From positions 40,647,627-40,711,626 of the forward strand of contig JACMZG010001908.1 of NCBI GenBank assembly GCA_018340805.1: a stretch of 64,000 bases of DNA, written 5' to 3'. Positions within the stretch are counted from its first letter, which is position 1. Every line of letters begins with the position of its first letter. The stretch comes from Microvelia longipes (Eukaryota; Arthropoda; Insecta; Hemiptera; Veliidae). The notes under the pieces were generated by a model. It ran no database searches. It was not told the DNA's origin and saw only the letters and a list, made by a program, of their open reading frames with translations. Below are positions 35,688-47,565 of the stretch, piece after piece. Made by a program: the position numbers and the translations under genes.

Positions 35688-35940
35688 TATCATACTTATA
35701 TATATCAAGATGTCCGTCTAGAGTCTTACGGACATCTAGACGGACATCATGATATATTATAAGTATGATAATACTTATAATATACAAGTATTAGTATATT
35801 ACTAATATACAAATGGACAATGGAATATACTAATATTCCATTAATGGACAATGGGATATTTACTATGTAAATATCCCTGATGGGCCGCAAGACTCTAACC
35901 ATCTGGTACCACCATCTGGTGGTTCCCCAAGGGAACCACC
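35688..35940. repeat. Run of consecutive hairpins
   Basis: 35688-35722 with 35735-35770 (ATGTCCGTCTAGA and TCTAGACGGACAT at the core), then TACTAATATA-type hairpins, TGGAATATACTAATATTCCA (35821-35840), GGGATATTTAC/GTAAATATCCC (35853-35877) and GGTGGTTCCC/GGGAACCACC (35918-35940). At least five stems occur in 250 bp with hardly any spacer. Confidence 0.85.
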
Positions 35941-36030
35941 TTAGATGTTAATGGCAAACGTTACGCTCCAAAAGTATCCTAAAGTTGTTGATAATTTATT
36001 TGAACAATGATCTTATATAAACTGCAATAA

Positions 36031-36102
36031 CGTAATGTGGGATGCGAACCCGTGACCTCTGTGGTGTCAAAGATCCGTACACATAGTGACGCTTTAACGA
36101 CT
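36031..36102 (-). pseudogene. tRNA-like relic (tRNA or tRNA-derived SINE head)
   Basis: On the - strand, CACGGGTTCGCATCCC gives a Pol III B box with one mismatch to GGTTCGANTCC in T-arm position, preceded by GGATCTTTGACACC resembling an anticodon-arm region. The A-box side (TTAAAGCGTCACTATG) is poor and no acceptor stem pairs, so it is not a functional tRNA. Confidence 0.4.
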
Positions 36103-36109
36103 TAAATTA

Positions 36110-39100
36110 TGGAGAAGCGATTGTATCATGCTGCAGTCCGATTACCTCTACTTATTTAAAGTTTCTAAGAAAAAGTTAAGAAGTTTATTTTAAGTTTTTA
36201 CGACGCTGTTAGACAACTTCTTGTTTCTGAAGTTGTAAGAACTTCACGCACAATTGCGTTAAACATTACCAAGCGGATCGTCGTAAAAAAAAGATTGTTT
36301 ATTAAGCTATTAATCAACTAGGGTAGTGAGTATATTAAAACGAAATGATATAACTAATACATTGTCTTAAGAAAATAAATCTGTTGAGCAATAGGATAAA
36401 TTAACTATCATATATTTGTCTCATTTTAAATGTTATTGATAATGCCTTTAGACCATTTTTTCATAGTTATCAAATATTTATCAAATCAAATGAATCATAA
36501 AATGTTAAAGCGGTTTTCCATCACTTTAATATACGCTGTAATATCTACAGAACCTTTTTTTAACTTTATTGATTATTGTCTACAGTAAATGTATTTGACA
36601 TAGTGCTCATACTGGTTAAAGTGACTTGGGATCAAAAAATTGGTCACTTCAATTCCCTTATTCAATCATGCATTTAGTCTAAATGAATATGTAATTTAAG
36701 AGATGAGAAATTCTTCCATACGAAAAACTTAATAAACGTCAGTTCTCTAAGAAACTTTTTTTTTATAAATTGTTACTCTTGAGGTATATGCACTGATATG
36801 GAGCTAATCTTATGACCCATGTCTCAAAACAGCAAAACAATTTTTTGCTCTTTCTAAATATTTTAAGTAATTTAAACTTGCGGATTTGGCGTTCCGTTCT
36901 TTTAAAAAAGCTTAGGACTTGGATCGTTTAGTTAAAGGCTTACTGAATTATTTAAAGTTTATCTTAAAATAGGTAAAACATAGCATCTTTACATAAAATG
37001 AGTTTCAACAACTAAATATGTATCTTAATATCAAATTAACTTGTTTCTTAAACTGGTAAACGTGAGATAATGTGTTACATTGTCACCTCTAAATTGTGTT
37101 GACACCTTGTTAGAAAATATGACTATTTTTTGCTTAATCATTTTTATTATTCCTTATAACTGCCTGGAAAAATGAATGAAAAAATGTAGAAAAGAAAACT
37201 AGCGTCGTAACACAAAGTTTCTTTAGTTTCATAATTGCATCTAAGAATAAAATAGTATTGTTATGTTGGTAACACCTTAAAAAAACCTCCAAAAAAGTTT
37301 AACAAGACTATAAAATTATACAAAACAATAAAATATCGTAATATAACAGCAAAGTAGTAAGTGTGTCGCTTATAAATTTTAGGCCTATTAATAAGCAATT
37401 TTTAATATACCCCTAAAATGTCTAAAACAAAGAAAGAGCCTTGGTTTTGAGGCCAACAACAATAGCTTGTTACATTTGATAAGTATAGAATTGATATAAT
37501 TTGTTATTCATGGCATATCAACAGCTATTAAGGCATTACTATATTATTACTATTTACTATATTTGTAATTAAAGAAAGCATTATCCAATATTGTTAAGTA
37601 AAAGCAATCATAAATCGTTGTTGAAAAATTCAATCAAATTTATCCTATGCAAAGAGTAAAACAATTTTGGACAGAAAAACTTAATTAATAGTTTACATCA
37701 ACCGAATTTCATCTTTAAAATCTTACGATGAAATTATTGGTTATATAAACAGACTTTAGGTTGTAGCTGGTGCTCTGTAGCAAATGAAGGCAGATTAGCG
37801 CTTAATGTTATTGTACTTCTTTATTGCTTTTATTGCTCTCCTTTATTGCTATTACTGATTGCTCCAAAAATTAAGACTTCCTTTTAAGCTTTGTGAAATT
37901 TTAACATTGAGCTGAAATTTCCTGGATGTGGAATACTAAGGAAACCTTCTACTACTGGGGGCACTCAAAAGTGTCTCAAAAATCCGTTTCAGAGGTTCCA
38001 AACAACGAAAAAAATATGTATTTCTAGCGAATTATTGTAAACACGCTATCTTTCGAACAGATAAATATGTTTTTATTTTTTAACCTAATGACGTTAATGT
38101 CCAAGTATATCGCTTCTTAGTAATTAATTTATAGAACCGTTGTTTACATTTTTTCAATCTTTATTTAAAATAGATCCATTACGTAAAGCGATCCGCTTTA
38201 CTTACTAATAGATCTGGGCGCAGAACCATTAATAAATAACGCTTTGATCAAAAATTAAAATCTCCTAAAATTAAAGAAATCGTCGTAATGAAATAAACAA
38301 AAAGCATTTTCAATGAATATTCAGTTACTCCAGAGAAAATACTTCATTCAAGCATTTTTATGCTCAGAACTCATTTAATTAAATTTTACACTCAACTTGT
38401 TTAAAATATGGTGCTCGTCCTTATTCATTTTACTCCAAGCATAATCTTTCCCTCACAAAAATTTTAAGTTAATAATTAAAGTTTTCTATGATATAAATGT
38501 TGGATGAAAATGAAAATATACGATTTTTTTATTTCAGCATAAATTTTTAACTAAAAATCTCAGTGAATTCCAGGCAAAAATGCATACTTTTTTCACCAAG
38601 TTTTTAACAGAATTTCGCTAATGATGTCATCGGCATGAAATTGTTTATCTTAGTAAATGCACTCGTAAACTTAAATTTTTGCCTCGTAATCTTTGCTTCC
38701 TGGTGCCAATCTTTGCTTTGAGTTATTTCTCTTTGACCTAAAAATAATTATTTTAAGTTAATATAAAATGACTTAGGATAGGACGTGTTCAGAACAATAT
38801 AATATTTAAAATGTAATTCATTTAGACAAAAAAGAGAAAAAAACATTAGATAACCATTTGTCAAAAAATGGTTAAAAAATAATCCTTTCTTTAACTAAAT
38901 TTTTTAACAAAAGATTAGATTAAGAAAGATTTTTAGAGAAATACCTAACTGTGCATAATGTCAGCTTTCTTAGTGTTATAATAACATCTCTTAGCTACGA
39001 TGTCTGTATGGCGGCCAGTCGATCAAACATAGTATTGTGAATTCATAAAATAACAATAGAACTGTGACAACCATTTATCATTCTATATGTCTTACTTTTC

Positions 39101-39470
39101 GTGAATATTTTTCGGATTAAATGCGAACCAAGGTAAATGCAATCGTGATTTGGGGATGGTTTCATAATAATACAGTTTACGCTCGTATTCTTATGTCCAC
39201 TTATAATCTATGTATTGTGGCCTGTTACTATAAAGACCTTAAATTACGTCTATGAGCGACACAAATACATCATATACTGTTATCTGTTTATATTCACAAG
39301 TACAAATTTTATTCATAATAAGGAGTTATACAAATATATTTCATTCATAGAAGTTTTAATGTAGATCGTACTTGTTCTGAGAAACCAGTTTAAGTAAGAA
39401 ACCAAATGAGTACAAATAAGCACGTAGAAATACTGTTTTCCTATTGACACTCAGAGAGAAAAGAAAATAA
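36110..39470. other. Non-coding AT-rich region
   Basis: No exon or structured repeat recognised over 3.3 kb. A phrase around 38045-38065 (CGCTATCTTTCGAACAGAT) is shared with 61447-61470 and is probably old transposable-element sequence. Confidence 0.4.
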
Positions 39471-39474
39471 CATC

Positions 39475-39895
39475 TCTTTTTTCTAAAAATATAATGAGAT
39501 GAAACTTGGCACATATGTTAGTCTTATACATAGTGACATGTGTGCCACATCTCAATGCGATCGCATAATTGTTTCGCGTTTTATGGTTTTTCGAAATTTT
39601 TGCTGAGTCATTATTGTCATTAGTCGAGTTAATGACGCCATAATTTTTTTTTCTGAATATCACAACTACAGCGGTAAACTGATTATCGTACAAATTTCAA
39701 CTCTCTAGCATAAATACACTGGGCGCTACGATGATAACATACACAAACACACATACTGACAGACAGCTTTACGAAAATCACTCAGGAGGCCTTAAAAATG
39801 CCTGAAACGGATAATTCCGCTTTTATATCGGTTTCAGATTTTTTTGCGAACACCTACACATACCTACGGTATAAATAAGGATAAGTAATATGTAT
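39475..39895 (-). repeat. Left half of the 5S-like dispersed repeat
   Basis: On the - strand: TTATTTATACCGTAGGTATG, AATTATCCGTTTCAGGCATT, TATCATCGTAGCGCCCAGTG, and TTTCATCTCATTATATTT. It stops before the 5S-like segment. The 80-codon frame over it is incidental. Confidence 0.7.
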
Positions 39896-40220
39896 AGATA
39901 TCAAATATTTTTATATTAAGATTAAAGAGTCAACCAAAATCAGTCCTTAGTTACTTATTACGTGTATTTTTATCAAGCAGTCATATTAAAGTCACGTTCA
40001 TGAAAATGTAATTGCGATTGTTTCTAGGCCTTGGGAACATGTTAAGAGTTGTCCTTTTGGCAGTGATTGTGATTATGAATGATATCATTATATGGTGTGT
40101 ACTTGGCTGTTTACATATTATGTTAGACTAATTGTCACTTAGTACTTGCGAGTCTTTGGTAGTAATATGTCTTTACTTTTTTATGGCTGCTTTTTGGCAA
40201 TGATAGTTTATTAGGATATA

Positions 40221-40836
40221 TATTTGATTCGAATGTTTTTATTTACCTTCATCCAAGATCAGTATGTACTTAGTGTTGACGATAGTTAATCTATCTTTTC
40301 TTGGCATAAATGTTGGAGGACTTACTTTAACCCACTAATAATGTATTAAGTATCCTTGTTAATAAATATTTTTACTTTTCTACACCTACTAACGATGGTA
40401 TAAGAAAGAATATTGTGTTCACCTTAAAAATGCAAAACCGAGGTTTTAACATAATTATCCATTTCAGGTATTTTCATGACTTTCTGAGTGATTTTCGTCA
40501 TGCTGTCTGTCTGTGTTTGTGTGTATCTATGTTCCGCTGTGTTTATGCCAGAGAGTTGAAACTTAGCAAAAAATCAGACTTTATAACCCATATTATTTAA
40601 TTAAATGCCAATCTACTGTATTATTTTTTAAGAGTTGATTAACGTAAAGTTATAACAACCTAGATATTTGGTTACCTAATAATTCTGAGATCGAACGTAG
40701 CACGGCAAAATTCGTACCACCTGAAGTATCGGGTAATTATGATATTCTGAGGACGAGCAAAGCGAGTTCAAAATCATAACACCCCCAAGGGTGTTATGAT
40801 TTTGAACTCGCTTTTATTTAAGGTGAACTAACTATT

Positions 40837-40867
<31 letters not shown>

Positions 40868-41090
40868 TTAACTAACTAACTATTTAAGGTGAACACAATA
40901 TTCTTTCTTATACCATCGTTAGTAGGTGTAGAAAAGTAAAAATATTTATTAACAAGGATACTTAATACATTATTAGTGGGTTAAAGTAAGTCCTCCAACA
41001 TTTATGCCAAGAAAAGATAGATTAACTATCGTCAACACTAAGTACATACTGATCTTGGATGAAGGTAAATAAAAACATTCGAATCAAATA
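40221..41090. repeat. Fold-back with identical 208-bp arms around a 5S-like repeat fragment
   Basis: 40221-40428 and 40883-41090 appear to be exact reverse complements by direct reading. The arms' inner ends start in the left terminus of a 5S-like repeat (ATTGTGTTCACCTTAAA), which continues at 40429-40590. The spacer also has the tail motif CTGAGGACGAGCAAAGCGAG, a perfect 26-bp-stem hairpin at 40759-40814 with a 4-base loop, and a TAAC-type array at 40826-40880. Identity of the arms means a recent event, ongoing conversion, or an assembly artefact. Confidence 0.92.
40759..40814. repeat. Perfect 26-bp hairpin nested in the 40-41 kb fold-back
   Basis: AAAGCGAGTTCAAAATCATA, ACACCC (40759-40784) pairs exactly with 40789-40814; the loop is CCAA. 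The stem starts inside the GACGAGCAAAGCGAG tail motif. Confidence 0.95.
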
Positions 41091-41170
41091 AATATAACAT
41101 CGGATTACCTCTTTATTCTGAGGTCGAGCGCAGCAAGACTGAAGTTGATAGAAAAAGTAAAAAGGTACCC
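41091..41170 (+). repeat. Tail fragment of the 5S-like repeat
   Basis: TTCTGAGGTCGAGCGCAGCA, then GGTACCCTGAACCCGATTTT, match the family 3' end and lie immediately outside the right arm of the fold-back. Confidence 0.65.
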
Positions 41171-42345
41171 TGAACCCGATTTTTTATTATGAAATAATCT
41201 TCATTATAAAAAAAAACTTCGAATTGAGTAATATATGGCCTCATTGCAATTACATGTACCTACACTGAAAAAAGTAAAGAATTCGCGCCTAGGTTTATAT
41301 TAACATTTCATGTAGCGTCCATTTACTGACAACTCTACATATATATAGCGGCATTACTTTAAATATACATATATATTTATAAATATACAAGGACTTAACA
41401 AAGTAGGAAACCAAGACATAACTTTCACTCTTAAGTACATTTTTGCTTGAAAATAAAAAAAAATTGTGGCAAAATATATATTAATGAATAACTTTTTCTG
41501 TTAATTTTTGAATAACGTTATATCAATTGATAATGATGGCCAATATTTTAAATTATAATGTTTGATCTGTTGAAAATAATGACATTACTTGTATGAAAAT
41601 ATAGAACAGGCATAAAATATTGAAAAATAAGCTGTAGACTGTAGACTATAGTGTTTAAATTTTCTGTGTTAGTCAAATTAATTATTTAAATTAAATTTAT
41701 AATAAATTCCAATAAAATAGTGTCTGACAAAGGAACAGTTTGCCTTATTGCAGATTTTAGCATGTTAGGTTTTCAGGTAACTCTCGCATTGTTGTGTTAA
41801 ATAATGTTACTAAATAGTATTAACAAATCATGTTTTGATTTGTTAAAGAAAATTGGTGTACATTTGAGAAAAATAAGAGTTAAATTAAGAAACAATAATG
41901 ACAACATAACAAAAAACCAAAAAAAAAAATATTTACAAACAATAACGACGAAATTAAGAAATCGTCTAAAAATGTAATTTGTTTAACGAAATGTAAAACT
42001 ATTTGTAAACCTTTTGTTTTCTTTTTGAATAATTGTAATTTGAGAATAATAATACAATTAGGTTGGATTAAAATGAATTCGTGGTAGGGAAATATGTAAA
42101 ATAGTTGGTTAGTTTTCCAGTAATTGGTTTAGTTGTGCTTTAGATAATAACTAACACAAGTGTATAAAGCAAGGTTTAAATTTAGATTACTAGTCAGGGG
42201 CCATCTTATTTGGGGCCTTTATACAATTCTCAATCCATATCCATGAAAAACGCACATGATGCGTCCTCGAAGAAAGTGATACCAACTGCTATACGATCCC
42301 TAGTATTAGAAAATAGTATTTACTGTTAAGCTTAAAAGTATATAT
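41171..42345. other. Non-coding; nothing recognised
   Basis: AT-rich with no exon features. Confidence 0.4.
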
Positions 42346-42349
42346 GTTG

Positions 42350-42710
42350 TGGGGAATATGGGAAACACGGGCATTGTGCACAATACCGGACCTCCTTGGC
42401 AATTTAGGAAATATGACTAAATAAGTTTCTATAGCCCACTTTGACCGGCATTGTGCACAATGTCCGACCTCTTGGGGAATTTAGGAAATATGACTAAATA
42501 AGTTTCTATAGCCCACTTTGACGGGCATTGTGCACAATGTCCGACCTCCTTGGGAATTTAGGAAATATGACTAAATAAGTTTCTATAGCCCACTTTGACC
42601 GGGCATTGTGCACAATGTCCGACCTCCTTGGGGAATTTAGGAAATACGACTAAATTAGTTTCTATAGCCCACTTTGACCGGGCATTGTGCACAATGCCCT
42701 TTTTAGGTAG
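42350..42710. repeat. Tandem array, 77-79-bp unit, about 4.5 copies
   Basis: Units start with the palindrome-like GGGCATTGTGCACAATGTCC at about 42369, 42446, 42523, 42601 and 42680, followed by GACCTCCTTGGGGAATTTAG, GAAATATGACTAAATAAG and TTTCTATAGCCCACTTTGAC. Copies differ by a few bases and 1-2-bp indels. There are no unique spacers, so it is not CRISPR-like. The - strand frame across it is a repeat artefact. Confidence 0.95.
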
Positions 42711-45175
42711 GCCAATTTGGAAATTCAATAATATTACCCAAAGATAGATTTTAAATAACAAAAAATAAAAATTGGCATGTTTTCTATTTAGTCTGACACA
42801 TTTTTACCAGCACTATTTCTTGTAAAGAAGTAAAATAGTTTTTAAGTATCTAAAAGGACTCTATTTATTTAGAATTTTTATTGGTGGAAACTAAATTACT
42901 CTTGGAACCATCAATGTTATTTTCAATTTGTTGATTTCTAAAAAGATTCATTTTTTAATAATTATTATACCTTTTTTTATTTTTTAATACATTATTATTT
43001 ATTGAAAATAATACTTTGTGTTATGAATGAAATACTATGCTTTGTGTTAGGTTTTATTTATTTTAAAATATTTGCGTAGTCAGAATAAATATATGTATTG
43101 TCTTAAATAAGATGTTTCGTATTACATAATTCTTTATGTTATAATAAATATGTGATTGACATATTATTAATTATACTCAACATCGTTTTTAACTTTTCTT
43201 ATTTTAATGCTGCGTACACTATCATATTGTATACTTTTATTGAACGATTCATGTTTTAAACACTTTTTTGAGCAACGCAAAAAATTTAAGATTATACACA
43301 ATACACACTTAAGTAAAGTATACTGGTCTCTCAAAACTTGTTACATGCAACATTACGGTGCAGTAAAGTTTATAATTTAAACTTTAAAACTTAAATTAAT
43401 AAATTTGTGCGGAAATAAAATGTCACTTTATAGGTATAAAATACTTACATAACACTAATAAAATTAGTAATGTCTTTCAATAGCTAAAAAATTAAATAAA
43501 GTAATACATAGAGCATTATTGGCATTTTATGTATTTTTCAATAATAAAAATTATCGTCAATATTTATTATTATTGTCAAATGAATTATTCTTAAATTAAT
43601 TACATGGCAGTGTCCCAATGCTCTCGGTTATAAAATTTAAACAATTAATTTATTAAAATAAATGATACTTATTTATACATAACAAAAAGTACGAAAGAAT
43701 GAAATATAAACAAAAACTTCTTTTAATAAACATATTTTGATCTTTAAGTATGATATGTCAATTCCAGTTTCCTTGCTTCTGTTCTCAGAGGTTACGTATT
43801 TTAAATTAGTCTTTTTTTAAACTACACTTTAAGAACTAAACATAACTCAGCTCGAAATGTTAGCCTCTAGGATCCATAAAATGTAATTTTATTTTAGCTT
43901 AGTTGTTGCGTATTCGCACTCCTAATTTTCCGCGTTTCTCGTAAAATAAATTCCTTTCCTAATCTTAATCTGTAAATAATTCCTAAAACATATTTTTATT
44001 ATTCGCTATAAAATTTATTTATTTCATTTTATAGGAAGTAATATAATAATCTAGTAAAAGTTTAATCAATATTATTATCTATGTCTTTTATTTTTTTAAA
44101 TATATACAACTAAAGGACTTTCTGTACAAATTTCTATTTCACACATTTTAGGCCTATAATCTGTGTAATTTTGCACTTAAACTCCACGCCGAAGCATTCT
44201 CTAACCGAGTAAATAACGAAAAAGTCGATTATGTAGCTGTTCGTTCTAACTTTAAAAGTTATTTTAAAACCTAACTTATTGTGGTATGTATTATTAGAGC
44301 CCCTGCCTAGCTATTATTTGCTTCTAAATTGCTGTTTTATAGTTGCATTTTACTTTTTCACTAAACTAGCTGAAATTGTAGTTTCCTGATTTTTAATTAA
44401 ATTAATCGATGTTTCTGTACACTTTCTTTGACTTTAAGGCTAATAGCCTTAAAGTAAAGATAAATAATCTTTTGAAAACCAAATTAAAAGTTTTCTAGAA
44501 TTATCAAAATGAAGGTAAACGTGCATACGGGAGTGAAAGTGAGGACAGATTGTAAATAAATTGGACCCATGGATGGTCAAACCATAAATATTGATTAACA
44601 GACATATTAACAGAGATTGGCCCTTTCAGGGATTTTAGGATTATTATGGTCCACATCCACCTTTTAACTTTTTTTATGGTGGCGTAGTCATATTACAATG
44701 GCGCTTACATATATGATCGAAATATTTAAACAAAAACAAATAGTGCCATGATTTCGGGTTCCAAATCATTAAAACAAAGATCTACAAAATGAAAAATTAT
44801 CATAATTACCAAAATATTAAAAATATAAAACTCCGTCATCAAAACAACCTCAATAATATTATTTTCTGGTAAAAAATTTGCATAAAAATCCTTTTAAGAA
44901 CAATATTTTCCTTTTAAAAGTAAATAGCTAAATAAAGTAACGTACAGATTGTCTTTACTAACTATCTAATAACGCATTAAGTAAAAAAGGTGTCATTATT
45001 TTAATTACTATTATTTTAGTCAAATTACTAAAAGCTCAATTACTGAAGCAGCTACATATATATGATTACTATATTTAATAAATTATCCCAACAAAAAAAA
45101 CATTATGTCAGTGTCAAATGTTTTTAGGATACAATGGATTAAATAACTCGATATCAATGGTAAAAGCAAGACGTG
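42711..45175. other. Non-coding AT-rich region
   Basis: No exon recognised. One perfect short hairpin at 44431-44455 (ACTTTAAGGCT/AGCCTTAAAGT). Confidence 0.4.
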
Positions 45176-45350
45176 TGGACATGCTTTTCAAGAATAAAAA
45201 CAATTCATATTTTTACGATCGCTGGGGTTCCTTCATGTCTTTTCATTAATAGATCTCACCGCTGCAAGCAGGGTGGCTTGTTCATCTTTTTAGGCGTCTC
45301 GCCACTGATTATACGGGATGATTTCCTGTTGCTCGAAGAATGGTTTTTGT
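45176..45350 (-). other. Protein-like stretch with stops, unassigned
   Basis: On the - strand one frame reads FFEQQEIIPYNQWRDA, stop, KDEQATLLAAVRSINEKT, stop. GC is higher than the surroundings. Composition looks coding, but stops interrupt it and no family is recognised; it is probably an old transposable-element or pseudogene fragment. Confidence 0.25.
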
Positions 45351-45616
45351 GAAGATTTGATCTATAGGTAGCTAGTTTTGATTACGAGGTGACAAGGTGG
45401 CACGTATTATATTACGTCTTCATTTTGCAAAGATTAAAAAAGTCACATTTTTCATGGATATGTAGGAATATCTTGTTCATACAAGTGAAACTGTTGACTC
45501 TCTTATAATATAGAATACTAAAAATGCATAAATTAATTAAAAGTAAGATAATGAAATGTTTCTTTAAAACTATGTTTCTTAAAAAACATAAATTCTTTCG
45601 ATATAAATGTAGGAAT

Positions 45617-45650
45617 AAACAACACCAACTTCGTTTTTCCACCAATAAGT
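45617..45650 (+). repeat. Solo end of the 32.5-kb fold-back family
   Basis: AACAACACCAACTTCGTTTT, TCCACCAATAAG matches the left terminus of the element at 32503. Confidence 0.6.
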
Positions 45651-47145
45651 GGAACATTCAATAAATCTAAATTGTTTAAAAGCTTGCTTAGTTGTAATGT
45701 AACGTCGTGCGAAAAAATTTCTTCACATTTGTATAGGTTTATTCGGAAAGCAAGGGAGTACCCTAAAATAGAAGTACTCTATAGTACCTTGACACTAGAT
45801 ATTTTTATCAGTCAGGGTAATAACTTCTACCAACCTCAGAGTTAATGCTGTTTGTTTTGATTTTGCTGTTTGTTAAGATTCCTTTATTCTTTCTCTACTT
45901 TTTACTCTCTACTTTACTCTTTTTCTAACTGCCCTACTAATAAAGCAATTGATTATAAGACGTACTTTATGGAAGTAAATCCAGAGTGAAGAGCATCAAA
46001 GTTATAATAAATAACATTATTCCTCTTAACTATTAATTTTAAGTCTGATGTTACGTTTGGCTGACCAGGACAGAACAGGCTTTCAAATCTTTTATTTACA
46101 ATCAACTAACATAATTTTCATAATAAATATAATTGAAAGTTTCTTTTACTGCTATGTATAAAATAATTAAAATATAGCAAACTTAATTAGTTTGAATTTA
46201 ATGGGTTTGATTTAAGATTGGAGATAGGCTTTTTAAACTATTTTAAAATTATCTAAGTTCAAAGTGTTTATGTTTTTATGAGGACAAACCAATCTATGTC
46301 TGCAAACATAAAACCTATTTCAGCACAGATATCTATTTGGTTGTTCAAGTCTTAAAAGTTGAAAACTAAGAAAGTAAGTTATACGTACAATTTTTTCAAA
46401 ATAATTAAGTAAATTATGCAATAAACCAACTCATACCCGAGCCTCAAGAAACTTAGAAACATTAACACCTTTAATGGCCTATAGCAAAAACTTTTCAGCT
46501 ATTTAGTATTTATTAAATAAGTATTAAATAATTTATTTAAAATTAATGTTATTTTTTACACCTTTCAACATTTGTTTAATTTAAATTCTATATTTCACCC
46601 AAAGATTATCTAGTATACCACATAATTTATCTGGTATACTACATAATCTTTGATTTCACCTATGGCATACAATAATAAGTTTATTTCACTCAATTTCAAT
46701 AGATAAAAATATTTTTTTTACATGAAAAATTATTTTTATAAAATTTCATAAAAGAGGGATTAAATTATGAATAAGTAAAAGCTGTATTCATACTTTACTG
46801 AAGTTTGACCATGTAATAATTTAAAATGAATATATTTATTAAATTATTCATATACTTCAAATAAAATTTTCAATAAATACGGCTCATTTGTAAATCATTA
46901 TTGGTTATTTAACACTTATTACAGGGGAGTGTTAAGAAATCTATAGTGTCACTGCAACGCTGTTTTTAATTACCTTCTGACCAGCGTTAAGTCATAAACG
47001 TTCTCTTTTTATTTCTTATCTTTTCAAATTTATTAGGTGCATTGTGCATCCTTAATATTTTATTGCGGTGATGTAAAAAATATAGAATATGTCATAAAGA
47101 AATTAAAAGGGAACATTTTTGTATTCACAATTCTTTCACATTATA
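45651..47145. other. Non-coding AT-rich region with one hairpin
   Basis: 46601-46651 forms a 20-bp imperfect stem (AAAGATTATCTAGTATACCA with TGGTATACTACATAATCTTT). Nothing else recognised. Confidence 0.4.
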
Positions 47146-47149
47146 TAAT

Positions 47150-47335
47150 AGGTTATTTTTACTTTTCCTCACCTCGTAGGTATAGAAAAAGTTTTGTCTT
47201 CACCTTACACTTCCATAACCGAGGTTCTGAATTATCCGTTTTAGTGGGTTCTATGGCATTCTGAGTGGTTCCCCTCATAATATCTGTGTGTGTGTGTCTG
47301 TAGCACGCATAAGTTGGAGCTTAGACAAAACTTTT
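47150..47335 (+). repeat. Left-end fragment of the 5S-like dispersed repeat
   Basis: TTTTTACTTTTCCTCACCTC, GTAGGTATAGAAAAAGTTTT, AATTATCCGTTTTAGTGGG and a TGTGTGTGTG stretch match the family's 5' portion. Confidence 0.65.
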
Positions 47336-47427
47336 TTAGTTTTGCTGTCCAGAAAAAATATTTATAACCTGTATATAACCTATTTTGCTAATAAATAAAT
47401 ATAAATTTTAATAACCTATTTTGCTGC

Positions 47428-47429
<2 letters not shown>

Positions 47430-47517
<88 letters not shown>

Positions 47518-47522
47518 ATTTT

Positions 47523-47558
<36 letters not shown>

Positions 47559-47565
47559 ATATATT
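47430..47565. repeat. AT microsatellite
   Basis: About 80 bp of pure TA, a short TTTTTATA break, then more TA. The Tyr/Ile-rich frame is an artefact. Confidence 0.97.

Noticed and set aside
36031..36102. Functional tRNA gene on the - strand
   Set aside because: Only the T-arm/B-box side is convincing. The A box is poor and no acceptor stem pairs, so it is listed as a relic.
40025..40130. TTTCTAG acceptor followed by MLRVVLLAVIVIM, looking like a signal peptide exon
   Set aside because: The frame becomes generally hydrophobic and ends in a stop without a good donor. The composition is ordinary for AT-rich DNA.
42350..42710. Regular repeats that might suggest a CRISPR array
   Set aside because: The whole 77-79-bp unit is repeated, with no unique spacers. 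The window is eukaryotic.
45240..45310. Possible - strand first exon MNKPPCLQR with a GTGAGA donor
   Set aside because: Too short to support. It sits in a stop-interrupted protein-like stretch and has no recognisable partner exon.
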